Shown here: piece after piece, positions 1 to 5,424 of the stretch | Position numbering within the stretch: the first letter of the stretch is position 1 | Layout of the letters: every line of letters begins with the position of its first letter | Program-made: the position numbers and the translations under genes | Notes under the pieces: generated by a model | What the model was told of the DNA's origin: nothing | The model's input: only the letters and a program-made list of their open reading frames with translations | The model's database searches: none | Source of the DNA: an uncultured Eubacterium sp. | Lineage (GTDB): Bacteria; Bacillota; Clostridia; Peptostreptococcales; Anaerovoracaceae | Length of the DNA: 8,434 bases | Direction: 5' to 3' | NCBI GenBank assembly: GCA_900542385.1 | Contig: UQNP01000076.1 | Span: 1 to 8,434 of the forward strand

Positions 1-44
1 TCATTCTGGCATTGCTGACATTCGTTTTTGCGAACTTGAAGTAA
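1..44 (+). CDS. 3' end of a small hydrophobic holin-like type I toxin peptide (partial)
   Basis: The window opens inside a short reading frame whose last 13 residues are ILALLTFVFANLK, followed by TAA at 42-44. A hydrophobic helix ending in a short polar or basic tail is typical of the tiny Firmicutes peptides called putative holin-like toxins (Fst/TxpA-like type I toxins), which insert in the membrane. The stop is followed by a perfect bidirectional terminator (56-106) and a convergent promoter on the other strand (161-189), the usual layout of a type I toxin with an antisense RNA. The start codon, ribosome binding site and N-terminus lie outside the window, so the family call rests on 13 residues plus context. 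Frame 2 also reads to a stop (16 residues ending at 52), but it is less hydrophobic and resembles no family I recognise. Confidence 0.45.
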   Translation, partial: ILALLTFVFANLK

Positions 45-55
45 TGTTTTAAGGC

Positions 56-106
56 ATAGAAAAACCACCCCGAAACTTTGACCGAGTGATGAGGTGGTTT
101 TTCTAT
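56..106. terminator. Bidirectional intrinsic terminator, perfect 14-bp stem
   Basis: ATAGAAAAACCACC (56-69) pairs perfectly with GGTGGTTTTTCTAT (93-106) across a 23-nt loop. The stem has an A-run on one side and a T-run on the other, so it can end transcription from either direction. It lies 11 bp after the small hydrophobic ORF and would also end the proposed antisense RNA from the promoter at 161-189. Confidence 0.85.
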
Positions 107-154
107 CAACTAATTTAACGAGGTCAACCCCTTGTGGGCGGTTGTTCCTTTTCT
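56..154 (-). ncRNA. Candidate antisense RNA (antitoxin of a type I toxin-antitoxin pair)
   Basis: A good minus-strand sigma-A promoter (161-189) faces the small hydrophobic ORF. A transcript starting near 154 and ending at the shared terminator would be about 100 nt. It carries no convincing ORF. It could fold a 5' hairpin (125-144: CAAC-CCC / GGG-cg-GTTG arms around a 4-nt loop) followed by the terminator stem. Its 3' end is complementary to the 3' untranslated region of the presumed toxin mRNA, as in par/Fst and TxpA/RatA-type systems. What is seen is the promoter, hairpins and terminator; the RNA and its function are inferred. The start is estimated from the -10 position. Confidence 0.45.
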
Positions 155-160
155 ATTCAC

Positions 161-189
161 AATATAGCATATTGGGCGGCAATGTTCAA
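161..189 (-). promoter_or_regulatory. Sigma-A promoter facing the left-edge ORF (antisense RNA promoter)
   Basis: On the minus strand TTGAAC (189-184) and TATATT (166-161) are separated by exactly 17 bp. This gives 4/6 and 5/6 matches to consensus and predicts a start near 154. No coding frame follows before the terminator at 106-56, so it probably drives a small RNA. Confidence 0.6.
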
Positions 190-296
190 GGAAAATCTGG
201 AGGTAGACATTGCCTGCATTTTGCCTGCCATACATAAAATGTGCTCTATTAATCGCCGTGAAGATAAGTGATTCATAAGGGAAAGAGCTGAAGCTT

Positions 297-340
297 AAAA
301 CAAAGGTGTATCATTAGAGATAGTGATACGCTTTTGTTTT
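297..340 (+). terminator. Intrinsic terminator, 17-bp stem
   Basis: Bases 297-313 pair with 324-340 along the full 17 positions (two G-T wobbles) around a 10-nt loop. The right arm ends TTTTGTTTT. It insulates the AbiE operon promoter from transcription entering from the left. Nothing intact precedes it in the window. A short decayed frame (239-298, one internal TGA) ends at the base of the stem. Confidence 0.7.
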
Positions 341-373
341 ATATGAGTAAAAAGCAGATTGTAGATGTTCTAT

Positions 374-388
374 TAAACTACCCAATTG
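374..388 (+). repeat. Direct repeat copy 1, candidate AbiEi operator upstream of the -35 box
   Basis: TAAACTACCCAATTG recurs exactly at 452-466, 78 bp downstream. Each copy opens an imperfect inverted repeat with CCCAATTG on one side and ATTAA(AA)GGG on the other; here it spans 381-403 (23 bp). Known AbiEi antitoxins repress their own operon by binding two ~23-bp inverted repeats in the promoter region. The two copies flank the promoter at 419-447, which supports an operator role by inference. Confidence 0.55.
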
Positions 389-418
389 ATACAATTAAAA
401 GGGTTCACTTTCATATTG

Positions 419-447
419 TTGACTTAAAGAGAAAAGTTGAATACAAT
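419..447 (+). promoter_or_regulatory. Sigma-A promoter of the AbiE operon
   Basis: TTGACT (419-424) and TACAAT (442-447) are spaced by 17 bp, each one mismatch from consensus. The predicted start is near 454, giving a leader of about 50 nt before the AbiEi start codon at 504. It lies between the two 15-bp direct repeats, so it is well placed for repression by AbiEi. Confidence 0.8.
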
Positions 448-451
448 ATAG

Positions 452-466
452 TAAACTACCCAATTG
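452..466 (+). repeat. Direct repeat copy 2, candidate AbiEi operator over the transcription start
   Basis: This is an exact second copy of TAAACTACCCAATTG, beginning 4 bp after the -10 hexamer and covering the expected transcription start. The imperfect inverted-repeat unit extends to 482 (CCCAAT... ATTAAGGG). A protein bound here would block initiation. Together with copy 1 it could support cooperative binding or DNA bending across the promoter. Confidence 0.55.
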
Positions 467-503
467 TTGGTTTGATTAAGGGCAATTAAATAGAGGTGAA
501 GAT

Positions 504-1112
504 ATGTTTCAGAAGAAAGATATTGAGACTTTGAGAATATTGTTTAGCAGCCATGATTATGTTATGACTACTGCGGAACTTACAGCATCAAAGTTATACT
601 ATGCAGATATAAAACAACTTTTAGATGGAGGATTGATTGAAAGAGTCAGGCGAGGTTACTATCACTGGGTGCAGGATTGCGGAGAAAGCGAAGTTGTCAT
701 TATTAATCGATTGTTTCCTGATGCAGTACTTTGTATGGAGACCGCCCTTTTCTATTATAGATACAGTGATAGAAATCCTGTAGAATGGAGCTTTGCAATA
801 GATAAAAATGTCTCTAAGCGGCGAACCAAAATAGACTATCCGTTTATAAAAGCATATCGTGTTGAATCAGAGCTGGTTACCCTGGGCGAAACCAAAGGTG
901 AAATTGACTGTCACGAAGTCCGTATTTATGATCGTGACCGTACAATTTGCGATGTGCTGCGCAATATGAACAAGATGGATAAGGAGATTTTTAATAAAGC
1001 GGTGCAGGGCTATGTAAAAGACACGAAAAAGAATATACCGAATCTTATGGAGTATGCGAAAGTTTTGCGTGTACAAAAAAAAGTTAAGGAATTGATAGGA
1101 GTGTGGTTGTAA
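504..1112 (+). CDS. abiEi: AbiEi-family antitoxin, type IV toxin-antitoxin system
   Basis: This 202-aa cytoplasmic protein is the expected size for AbiEi. Residues 1-60 fit the N-terminal winged helix: a short helix, then the basic wing LIERVRRGYYHW (44-55), which usually reads DNA. The C-terminal half carries the family motif DRDRTICDVLR (143-153) in the domain that counters the toxin. AbiEi antitoxins neutralise AbiEii without direct protein contact in the classical type IV model, and repress their own operon. The start is ATG 504 with a strong AGAGGTGA site (492-499). The stop TAA overlaps the next ATG by one base, so translation is coupled to the toxin. Two 15-bp repeats around the promoter are likely operators. 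The gene is AT-richer than those to its right, consistent with horizontal acquisition. The family call is firm; phage resistance by this copy is inferred. Confidence 0.88.
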   Translation: MFQKKDIETLRILFSSHDYVMTTAELTASKLYYADIKQLLDGGLIERVRRGYYHWVQDCGESEVVIINRLFPDAVLCMETALFYYRYSDRNPVEWSFAIDKNVSKRRTKIDYPFIKAYRVESELVTLGETKGEIDCHEVRIYDRDRTICDVLRNMNKMDKEIFNKAVQGYVKDTKKNIPNLMEYAKVLRVQKKVKELIGVWL

Positions 1113-2080
1113 TGGCAGATATAGCAGCGTCTGTTCTGGCAAAACTCAGAAATAAAGCAAAGGCGTCTGGTATCAGTTATCAGCAGTGCCTGCAGCTGTT
1201 TATGCAAGAGGAATTTTTAAGAAAACTTTCGAAATCTGGATATGATGATTTTCTTATATTAAAAGGCGGATTGTTTATCTACACTCTTACAAATTTTGAA
1301 AGCCGAGCCACGATTGATGTTGATTTTCTGCTTCGCGGATACTCTAATTCCATAGACGATGTTAAAAATTTGATATGCAAAATTATTGACACACCGACAG
1401 GCAACGACTATGTTAAGATGACGGCTAAAGGCTTTGAGGAGATTTCTCCGCAGAGAAAGTATCACGGTATCAGCACACAGATTATCGGACAGATAAAGAA
1501 TGTACGAGTACCTTTTAATGTGGATATAGGAGTTGGAGATGTTATTGTGCCAAAGGCCGAACAGCGTAAAATCAACACGCAGCTCCCAGACTTTGAAGCT
1601 CCGGTCATCAAAACCTATTCCCTGGAAAGCACTATAGCCGAAAAATTCGACGCTATTCTGCAACGCTTTGAACTCACAGGCAGAATGAAAGACTTTTACG
1701 ATATTTATTATCTTTCCAGGACATTCGATTTTGAAGGCGCAAAATTGCAGGCTGCTATCTTTGAAACTTTGCAGCGTCGTGGTACGCCCTATGTGAAAGA
1801 CAGCTTTAAGCGTATTGCTGCACTCGCGGAAGATGAGGATATGCAAAAACGGTGGAAATTCTTTTTGAAAACCATAAAAGATAATATGCTTGAGTTTTCA
1901 TTCGTCATTGCAGAAATCCAGACTTTCCTTGAGCCTGTGTTTGATGCGATGGCGAATGAGAGGGAATGGCAAAGTATCTGGAAAAACAGTGTGAGAAAAT
2001 GGTCAAATCTGAAGAGCGGTATTGACCGTGACAAGACTATGGGGGATAAAGCGTTACAGGATTATCCAAGAATCGGCTAG
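1112..2080 (+). CDS. abiEii: AbiEii/AbiGii-family nucleotidyltransferase toxin
   Basis: This 322-aa protein belongs to the DNA polymerase beta-like nucleotidyltransferase superfamily. It shows KGG (51-53) followed by IDVDF with the catalytic pair D69/D71, a third acidic site in NVDIG (D138), the ESTIAEKFDA motif (172-181) and RMKDFYDIYYL (191-201). AbiEii toxins are NTP-binding transferases that arrest growth and abort phage infection; some relatives modify tRNA. ATG 1112 is preferred over in-frame GTG 1103, because AGGAG (1097-1101) sits 10 nt before the ATG but only 1 nt before the GTG. The start overlaps the antitoxin stop. The family C-terminus should end near the tryptophans around residues 290-302. 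About 20 further residues appear to be read into foreign sequence at the junction with the restriction-gene remnant, so the tail may be a fusion artefact. All core motifs are present, so the toxin is probably active. Confidence 0.88.
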   Translation: MADIAASVLAKLRNKAKASGISYQQCLQLFMQEEFLRKLSKSGYDDFLILKGGLFIYTLTNFESRATIDVDFLLRGYSNSIDDVKNLICKIIDTPTGNDYVKMTAKGFEEISPQRKYHGISTQIIGQIKNVRVPFNVDIGVGDVIVPKAEQRKINTQLPDFEAPVIKTYSLESTIAEKFDAILQRFELTGRMKDFYDIYYLSRTFDFEGAKLQAAIFETLQRRGTPYVKDSFKRIAALAEDEDMQKRWKFFLKTIKDNMLEFSFVIAEIQTFLEPVFDAMANEREWQSIWKNSVRKWSNLKSGIDRDKTMGDKALQDYPRIG

Positions 2081-2117
2081 AAGCTGCGAATGCTGTCGGC
2101 ATTGTTTCAAAAGCGGA

Positions 2118-2603
2118 ATGCTGTGGCGGAACATCAAGAACATTCTTGCCCGGATCACTGGATATATTGAAGAACAAACCGGTGTGGCATCGAACTATTG
2201 CAACTACATGAATACACGGACAAAGAACCCTTTTGAGATTGAGCACATCATTACAGACCATTATGAATGGTTCACCGATGAATATGCCGATCAGGAGGAA
2301 TTTCGCAGGTGGAGAAACAGCGTAGGCGCCCTGCTTCTCCTGCACAAGAGCATTAACGCCAGTCTGAATGATGCGAAGTATGAATATAAACTGGCGAAAT
2401 ACTGCTCCAATGAGGGCAACATTTACACGGAATCGCTCGGTGAGCTGGCTTACCGGAATAATCCGAAATTCAAGAAATTCATTGTGGATAATGACCTGCC
2501 GTTTAAGGCCTGCGCGCAGTTTGGTAAAAATGAGATCGCGGAGCGGATCCAGCTCATGGTCAAGCCGGTCGGGCTCGTATGGAATCCGGAGATGTTTATA
2601 TGA
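2118..2603 (+). pseudogene. 5'-truncated DUF262/DUF1524 (GmrSD-type) restriction protein remnant
   Basis: From about 2118 the frame reads the C-terminal part of a DUF262-DUF1524 protein: a helix ending ILARITGYIEEQTG, then FEIEHIITDHYEWF and, further on, NSVGALLLLHKSINASLND. These are the conserved His and Asn of the HNH-like DUF1524 (GmrD) nuclease domain. The end, VWNPEMFI, looks like a natural C-terminus. Complete proteins of this type are roughly 550-700 aa; their N-terminal DUF262 (GmrS, ParB-like NTPase) domain is absent from the window. The open frame reaches back to 2022 inside abiEii, but that stretch does not resemble the family. There is no convincing ribosome binding site. GmrSD enzymes cut phage DNA with modified cytosines. 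This is best read as a decayed defence gene; a free-standing HNH protein of about 160 aa cannot be excluded. Confidence 0.75.
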
Positions 2604-2652
2604 TAGAGGCAGAGAAATCCTTGGAAGTTTTTCATAATAACAAAATCTCCTG

Positions 2653-2681
2653 CTGACTTTACTCCCGTAAAATGGTATTAT
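2653..2681 (+). promoter_or_regulatory. Sigma-A promoter of the DUF3887-like gene
   Basis: CTGACT (2653-2658) and TATTAT (2676-2681) are 17 bp apart. Transcription would start near 2688, about 40 nt before the TTG start codon. The stretch 2604-2729 contains nothing else recognisable. Confidence 0.55.
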
Positions 2682-2729
2682 ATACACAATAACTTAATTC
2701 CCAAAATACAAACACGGAGGCATACTACA

Positions 2730-3215
2730 TTGAAGAAAAAGCAGAAACAGACCACAACCGATCCATTTACAACGGCGGAGAAAAAGCAGAAGCGCATGCG
2801 CCGGTTCATCACGGCCGCAGTCGTTCTTCTCGTCGTGTCGATCGCATGCTGGTGGGCGCTCCCGAAGAACAGCTCTCTGGAGAGCAGCGACCTTTTTGAC
2901 GCGGAGGAAGTAAAGGCAAAGGCAGAGGAAGTCGTGCAGCTGTTAAATGCAGAGGATTACGACAGCCTGCAGGAGATGACGGTCGAGGAAGTCAGGTCCA
3001 ATATGACGAAAGAGAAGATGGATGAGGCGAAGGAACAGATCGGTTCAGACTGGGGCGAGTTCCAGTCGATAGAAGAGATCAGCACAGCGGAAATGCATCA
3101 GAGGAATGTAAAGGCGGCAGTCGTACAGATGGTGGTTGCCTATGAGAATCAGGACATCACATATACGCTGGCGTTTAACACAGATATGCAGCTCGCAGCA
3201 TTCGGTCTGCAGTAG
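2730..3215 (+). CDS. Single-pass membrane protein with DUF3887-like extracytoplasmic domain
   Basis: This 161-aa protein begins with a lysine- and arginine-rich cytoplasmic tail (1-25), followed by one transmembrane segment (about 26-44, FITAAVVLLVVSIACWWAL). The acidic soluble domain (55-161) should lie outside the cell by the positive-inside rule. That domain has the DUF3887 pattern: a helix AEEVVQLLNAEDYDSL (65-80), a polar helical stretch, then GSDWGEFQSIEEI and beta strands ending at the C-terminus. The fold is NTF2-like in appearance, and its molecular role is unknown. The start is TTG at 2730, chosen because ACGGAGG (2714-2720) sits 9 nt upstream and no ATG occurs before the membrane segment. 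It has its own promoter and a following hairpin, so it appears monocistronic. Base use is higher in GC than in the AbiE region and matches the genes to the right, suggesting resident chromosome. Confidence 0.75.
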   Translation: MKKKQKQTTTDPFTTAEKKQKRMRRFITAAVVLLVVSIACWWALPKNSSLESSDLFDAEEVKAKAEEVVQLLNAEDYDSLQEMTVEEVRSNMTKEKMDEAKEQIGSDWGEFQSIEEISTAEMHQRNVKAAVVQMVVAYENQDITYTLAFNTDMQLAAFGLQ

Positions 3216-3228
3216 GACCAGGACATTT

Positions 3229-3255
3229 TCAGCGGAGCAGACGCTGCTCCGCTGA
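3229..3255. terminator. Perfect 12-bp GC-rich hairpin between convergent genes
   Basis: TCAGCGGAGCAG (3229-3240) and CTGCTCCGCTGA (3244-3255) form a perfect stem with a 3-nt loop. It lies between the 3' ends of the DUF3887-like gene and the minus-strand aminotransferase. Flanking T-runs are short (TTTT before, GTTTC after), so termination may be modest or may need a factor. It probably serves both genes. Confidence 0.7.
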
Positions 3256-3272
3256 CAGTTTCAGATAGAGCT

Positions 3273-3708
3273 TCAGATGCCGCGTTCAGAAAATTCTGAA
3301 TGGAGGGCATCAAGGAGTCTTGTATTATCATCGGGCATCATGATACAGAAGCGGACGTATTCTCCGTCCAGGCACTGGAAGGAGGAGCAGTCGCGTATCA
3401 TGAGCCCTTTTTTTATGCAGTTTTCGAACACATCATAGGAGGTGAGCCCGGTCTTTGTGATCCGGAGCAGAATGAAGTTTGCGTAAGGGGTGTATACCCT
3501 GCACCCCGTCATTTCGCTCAATGCGCTGTACATGCGGCTGCGCTCAGATAGGATGAGCGAGCGTGTCTTTTCGATATAGCTGCTGTCTTTGAGCATCTGC
3601 TCTCCCGCGAATGCACCGATGCTGTTCAGCGACCAGGGGATCTGCTTTTCCTTCATTATCCGGAGAAAATCCGTATTGCCGGTGATCCCGTAGCCAAGGC
3701 GCATCCCG
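3273..3708 (-). pseudogene. 3' part of an IS-disrupted CobD/HisC-like PLP-dependent aminotransferase
   Basis: This is the C-terminal portion of the gene whose 5' part is at 6960-6279. It resumes at MRLGYGITGN, the segment directly after the PLP-lysine loop in fold-type I enzymes, and continues through the small domain to EYVRFCIMMPDD, where the arginine normally binds the substrate carboxylate or phosphate. TGA lies at 3275-3273. The open frame runs about ten codons into the IS to an ATG at 3737, but those codons are transposon sequence. Bases 3701-3708 are the target-duplication copy. No ribosome binding site or promoter for separate expression is seen, so this half is presumably not made. 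It contains neither the catalytic lysine nor most PLP contacts. Confidence 0.88.
3701..3708. repeat. Left copy of the 8-bp target-site duplication
   Basis: GCATCCCG directly abuts the left IS end and is repeated exactly at 6279-6286 beside the right end. Joining the gene halves with only one copy restores the reading frame, which confirms it as a true insertion duplication. Confidence 0.93.
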
Positions 3709-3721
3709 TGCAAATTCCAGT
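3709..3721 (+). repeat. Left terminal inverted repeat of the IS21 element
   Basis: TGCAAATTCCAGT matches the inverted right end (TGTAAATTCCAGT) at 12 of 13 bases. It lies immediately inside the target duplication. Confidence 0.9.
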
Positions 3722-3724
3722 CGA

Positions 3725-3801
3725 TTGGTGCGTCCATTCCAGAATTAGCGGTGCACCTATTCTGAAATAGCGGTGCGCTGATTCCATTCTAAACGGTGCG
3801 C
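3725..3801 (+). repeat. Array of four GGTGC inner repeats, likely IstA binding sites
   Basis: The core (C/T)GGTGC begins at 3726, 3749, 3771 and 3794, giving intervals of 23, 22 and 23 bp, about two helical turns each. The last three sit in longer related units (TAGCGGTGCAC, TAGCGGTGCGC, TAAACGGTGCGC). Multiple end repeats bound by the transposase are a known trait of IS21 elements. The last unit lies between the proposed -35 and -10 of istA, so binding might also repress transcription. Confidence 0.7.
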
Positions 3802-3814
3802 TTTCTTTTATAAT
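3787..3814 (+). promoter_or_regulatory. Probable istA promoter with perfect -10 box
   Basis: TATAAT (3809-3814) is a perfect -10 hexamer. The best -35 candidate is weak (TTCTAA, 3787-3792, 16-bp spacer). A 7-bp inverted repeat, AATGAAC (3812-3818) / GTTCATT (3829-3835), begins within the -10 and could form an operator or a leader hairpin. The start codon is about 40 nt downstream. Confidence 0.5.
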
Positions 3815-3858
3815 GAACAATGAAACTCGTTCATTACAAATTGAGAAAGGAGCACCAA

Positions 3859-5424
3859 ATGCAAAAATACTCAACCATCATTGGCGTGATTGAATTACGT
3901 CAGAGCGGTATTGGATACCGCACTACCAAGAAGCGGTACAACATAGGAAACAGTACCGTAACACTTATTATGAACCGCTTTCATGAACTGGGGCTTTCCC
4001 TGGAGGAGTTGAAAGCAATGCCGCCGAAGAAAGTCGAGGAGGCTTTCTATCCGCCAGAGAATCTCCGCCGTGCTGAAAAGGAATTGCCAGATTTCTTTCA
4101 AATCCATCAGCGTATGATGGCGATGGAGACTCCTGATCTTGCATTCCAGTGGTTGGAATACAAGAAAGAGCATCCGAATGGCTATCAACTGTCACAGTTC
4201 TACAAGCTCTATCGAGATTTTCTGAGAGAAAATTTCGGACAGGATTCCGTATCTATGCCAGTCGAACGAATCCCAGGAGAGCGGATGTATATTGACTGGG
4301 TCGGCGACCAGCCTGAACTGCTGACGGATCCTGCAACCGGCGAGATACACAAAGTTCATGTGTTTGCTACGACACTTGGCTTCAGCAGCCGTGTATATGC
4401 AGAAGTATTCCTTGACGAGAAGCTGCCAAGTTTTATTACCGGCGTTGTCCACGCACTGGAATACTATGGGGCTGTTCCGAAGTATCTTGTTCCAGACAAC
4501 CTGAAGACCGCGATTTCTAAACACTCAAAGGACGAATTGATCCTGAATTCGGCTTTTTCAGATCTGGAGGATTTCTACAATACGATTGTGCTGCCTCCAC
4601 CGCCGCGCAAGCCGAAAGGGAAACCGACGATAGAAAACCACGTCCGTTTTTTGGAGACACATTTAATCGAGCGCTTAAAAGAAAACATATTTACAAGTCT
4701 CGATTCCCTGAACAAAGAAACCCAAAAGATAATAGCGGCAATCAATCAAGCGGATTTCCGGAATAAAAATGATATCCGCAGGACACGGGAGTATGCCTTC
4801 CAGACCTACGACAAGCCAAAAATGAAGCCTCTTCCATCGGGCAGCTTTACGACTTGTGATTATAAATATTTTCTGCGTATACCAGATAATTACCACCTTG
4901 AATATGACGGCCACTATTACTCTGTATTGTATACGTATCACGGAAAACCTGCAATGCTCAAAGCTACAATGAGTGAGATAAGGATCTGTGATGAGAATAA
5001 TAGGCTTTTGTGTAAGCATGTACGCTCCTATAAGGATTTTCCGCGTTATATCACAGACGACAGTCATATGCCTCCGGAACACCTGTATTACAAGGAGCTG
5101 AATGCACATGACGGGGCGTATTACTGCAGATGGGCATCCGTTTATGGAGAGTCCATGGTTACGCTCATTGATCGTATTCTCCGCAGTGTCAAGCATGAAG
5201 AGCAGGCATACAACAGCTGCAAGGGCATTCTGCATATGTGCAATGATGTCCCGCGTCATATCGCAGCGGAAGCGGCTCAGATTTGTATTGATGCATCTGC
5301 ATGCAAGTACACTTACTTCAAGAAAGCCATTAGCCGTCTGGTTAACCACGAACCGACAGGAAACAGAGCAGCCGGGCATCTTCCGGAACATGAAAACATC
5401 AGAGGGAGGGACTGCTATCAATGA
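3859..5424 (+). CDS. istA: IS21-family transposase IstA
   Basis: This 521-aa protein is the DDE transposase of the element. An N-terminal helix-turn-helix (about 5-45) should bind the element ends. The rve/RNase H-like catalytic core shows D146 in MYIDWVGD, D213 in VPDNLK and E259 in KPTIENHV, giving a full DDE triad. A C-terminal beta-rich domain follows (about 340-420). IstA cuts and joins DNA at the 3' ends, with IstB as ATPase partner. ATG 3859 is preferred over in-frame ATG 3820, because AAAGGAG (3846-3852) lies 6 nt before it while the earlier ATG lacks a site and falls inside the promoter-proximal inverted repeat. The stop TGA overlaps the istB start as ATGA, giving coupled translation. 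No frameshift or stop interrupts it, so it is probably functional. Confidence 0.95.
   Translation: MQKYSTIIGVIELRQSGIGYRTTKKRYNIGNSTVTLIMNRFHELGLSLEELKAMPPKKVEEAFYPPENLRRAEKELPDFFQIHQRMMAMETPDLAFQWLEYKKEHPNGYQLSQFYKLYRDFLRENFGQDSVSMPVERIPGERMYIDWVGDQPELLTDPATGEIHKVHVFATTLGFSSRVYAEVFLDEKLPSFITGVVHALEYYGAVPKYLVPDNLKTAISKHSKDELILNSAFSDLEDFYNTIVLPPPPRKPKGKPTIENHVRFLETHLIERLKENIFTSLDSLNKETQKIIAAINQADFRNKNDIRRTREYAFQTYDKPKMKPLPSGSFTTCDYKYFLRIPDNYHLEYDGHYYSVLYTYHGKPAMLKATMSEIRICDENNRLLCKHVRSYKDFPRYITDDSHMPPEHLYYKELNAHDGAYYCRWASVYGESMVTLIDRILRSVKHEEQAYNSCKGILHMCNDVPRHIAAEAAQICIDASACKYTYFKKAISRLVNHEPTGNRAAGHLPEHENIRGRDCYQ

Noticed and set aside
2..52. Alternative frame at the left edge, suspected as the tail of an integrase
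   Set aside because: The 16 residues have no recognisable recombinase motif, while the overlapping frame ending at 44 gives a hydrophobic tail that fits the surrounding terminator and antisense promoter.
205..229. Repeated TTGCCTGC (two copies) considered as an attachment-site core
   Set aside because: It is short, and no integrase, tRNA end or matching second site is present in the window.
343..489. 48-codon ORF upstream of the AbiEi gene with an internally repeated NYPI segment
   Set aside because: There is no ribosome binding site, and the frame starts right after a terminator. It contains the AbiE promoter and both operator-like repeats. The repeated residues come from the 15-bp DNA repeat, whose 78-bp spacing happens to be a multiple of three.
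1103..1111. GTG at 1103 as the AbiEii start
   Set aside because: It lies 1 nt after the AGGAG site, too close for initiation. The ATG at 1112 has proper spacing and the usual overlap with the antitoxin stop.
3709..3737. ATG at 3737 as a real start for the 3' aminotransferase fragment
   Set aside because: The codons before the target duplication are IS end sequence and no ribosome binding site is seen. The start is accidental.
4675..5421. Long minus-strand open frames inside istA, and similar frames opposite abiEii and the AraC gene
   Set aside because: They are antisense shadows of well-supported genes, lack ribosome binding sites and encode no recognisable domain.
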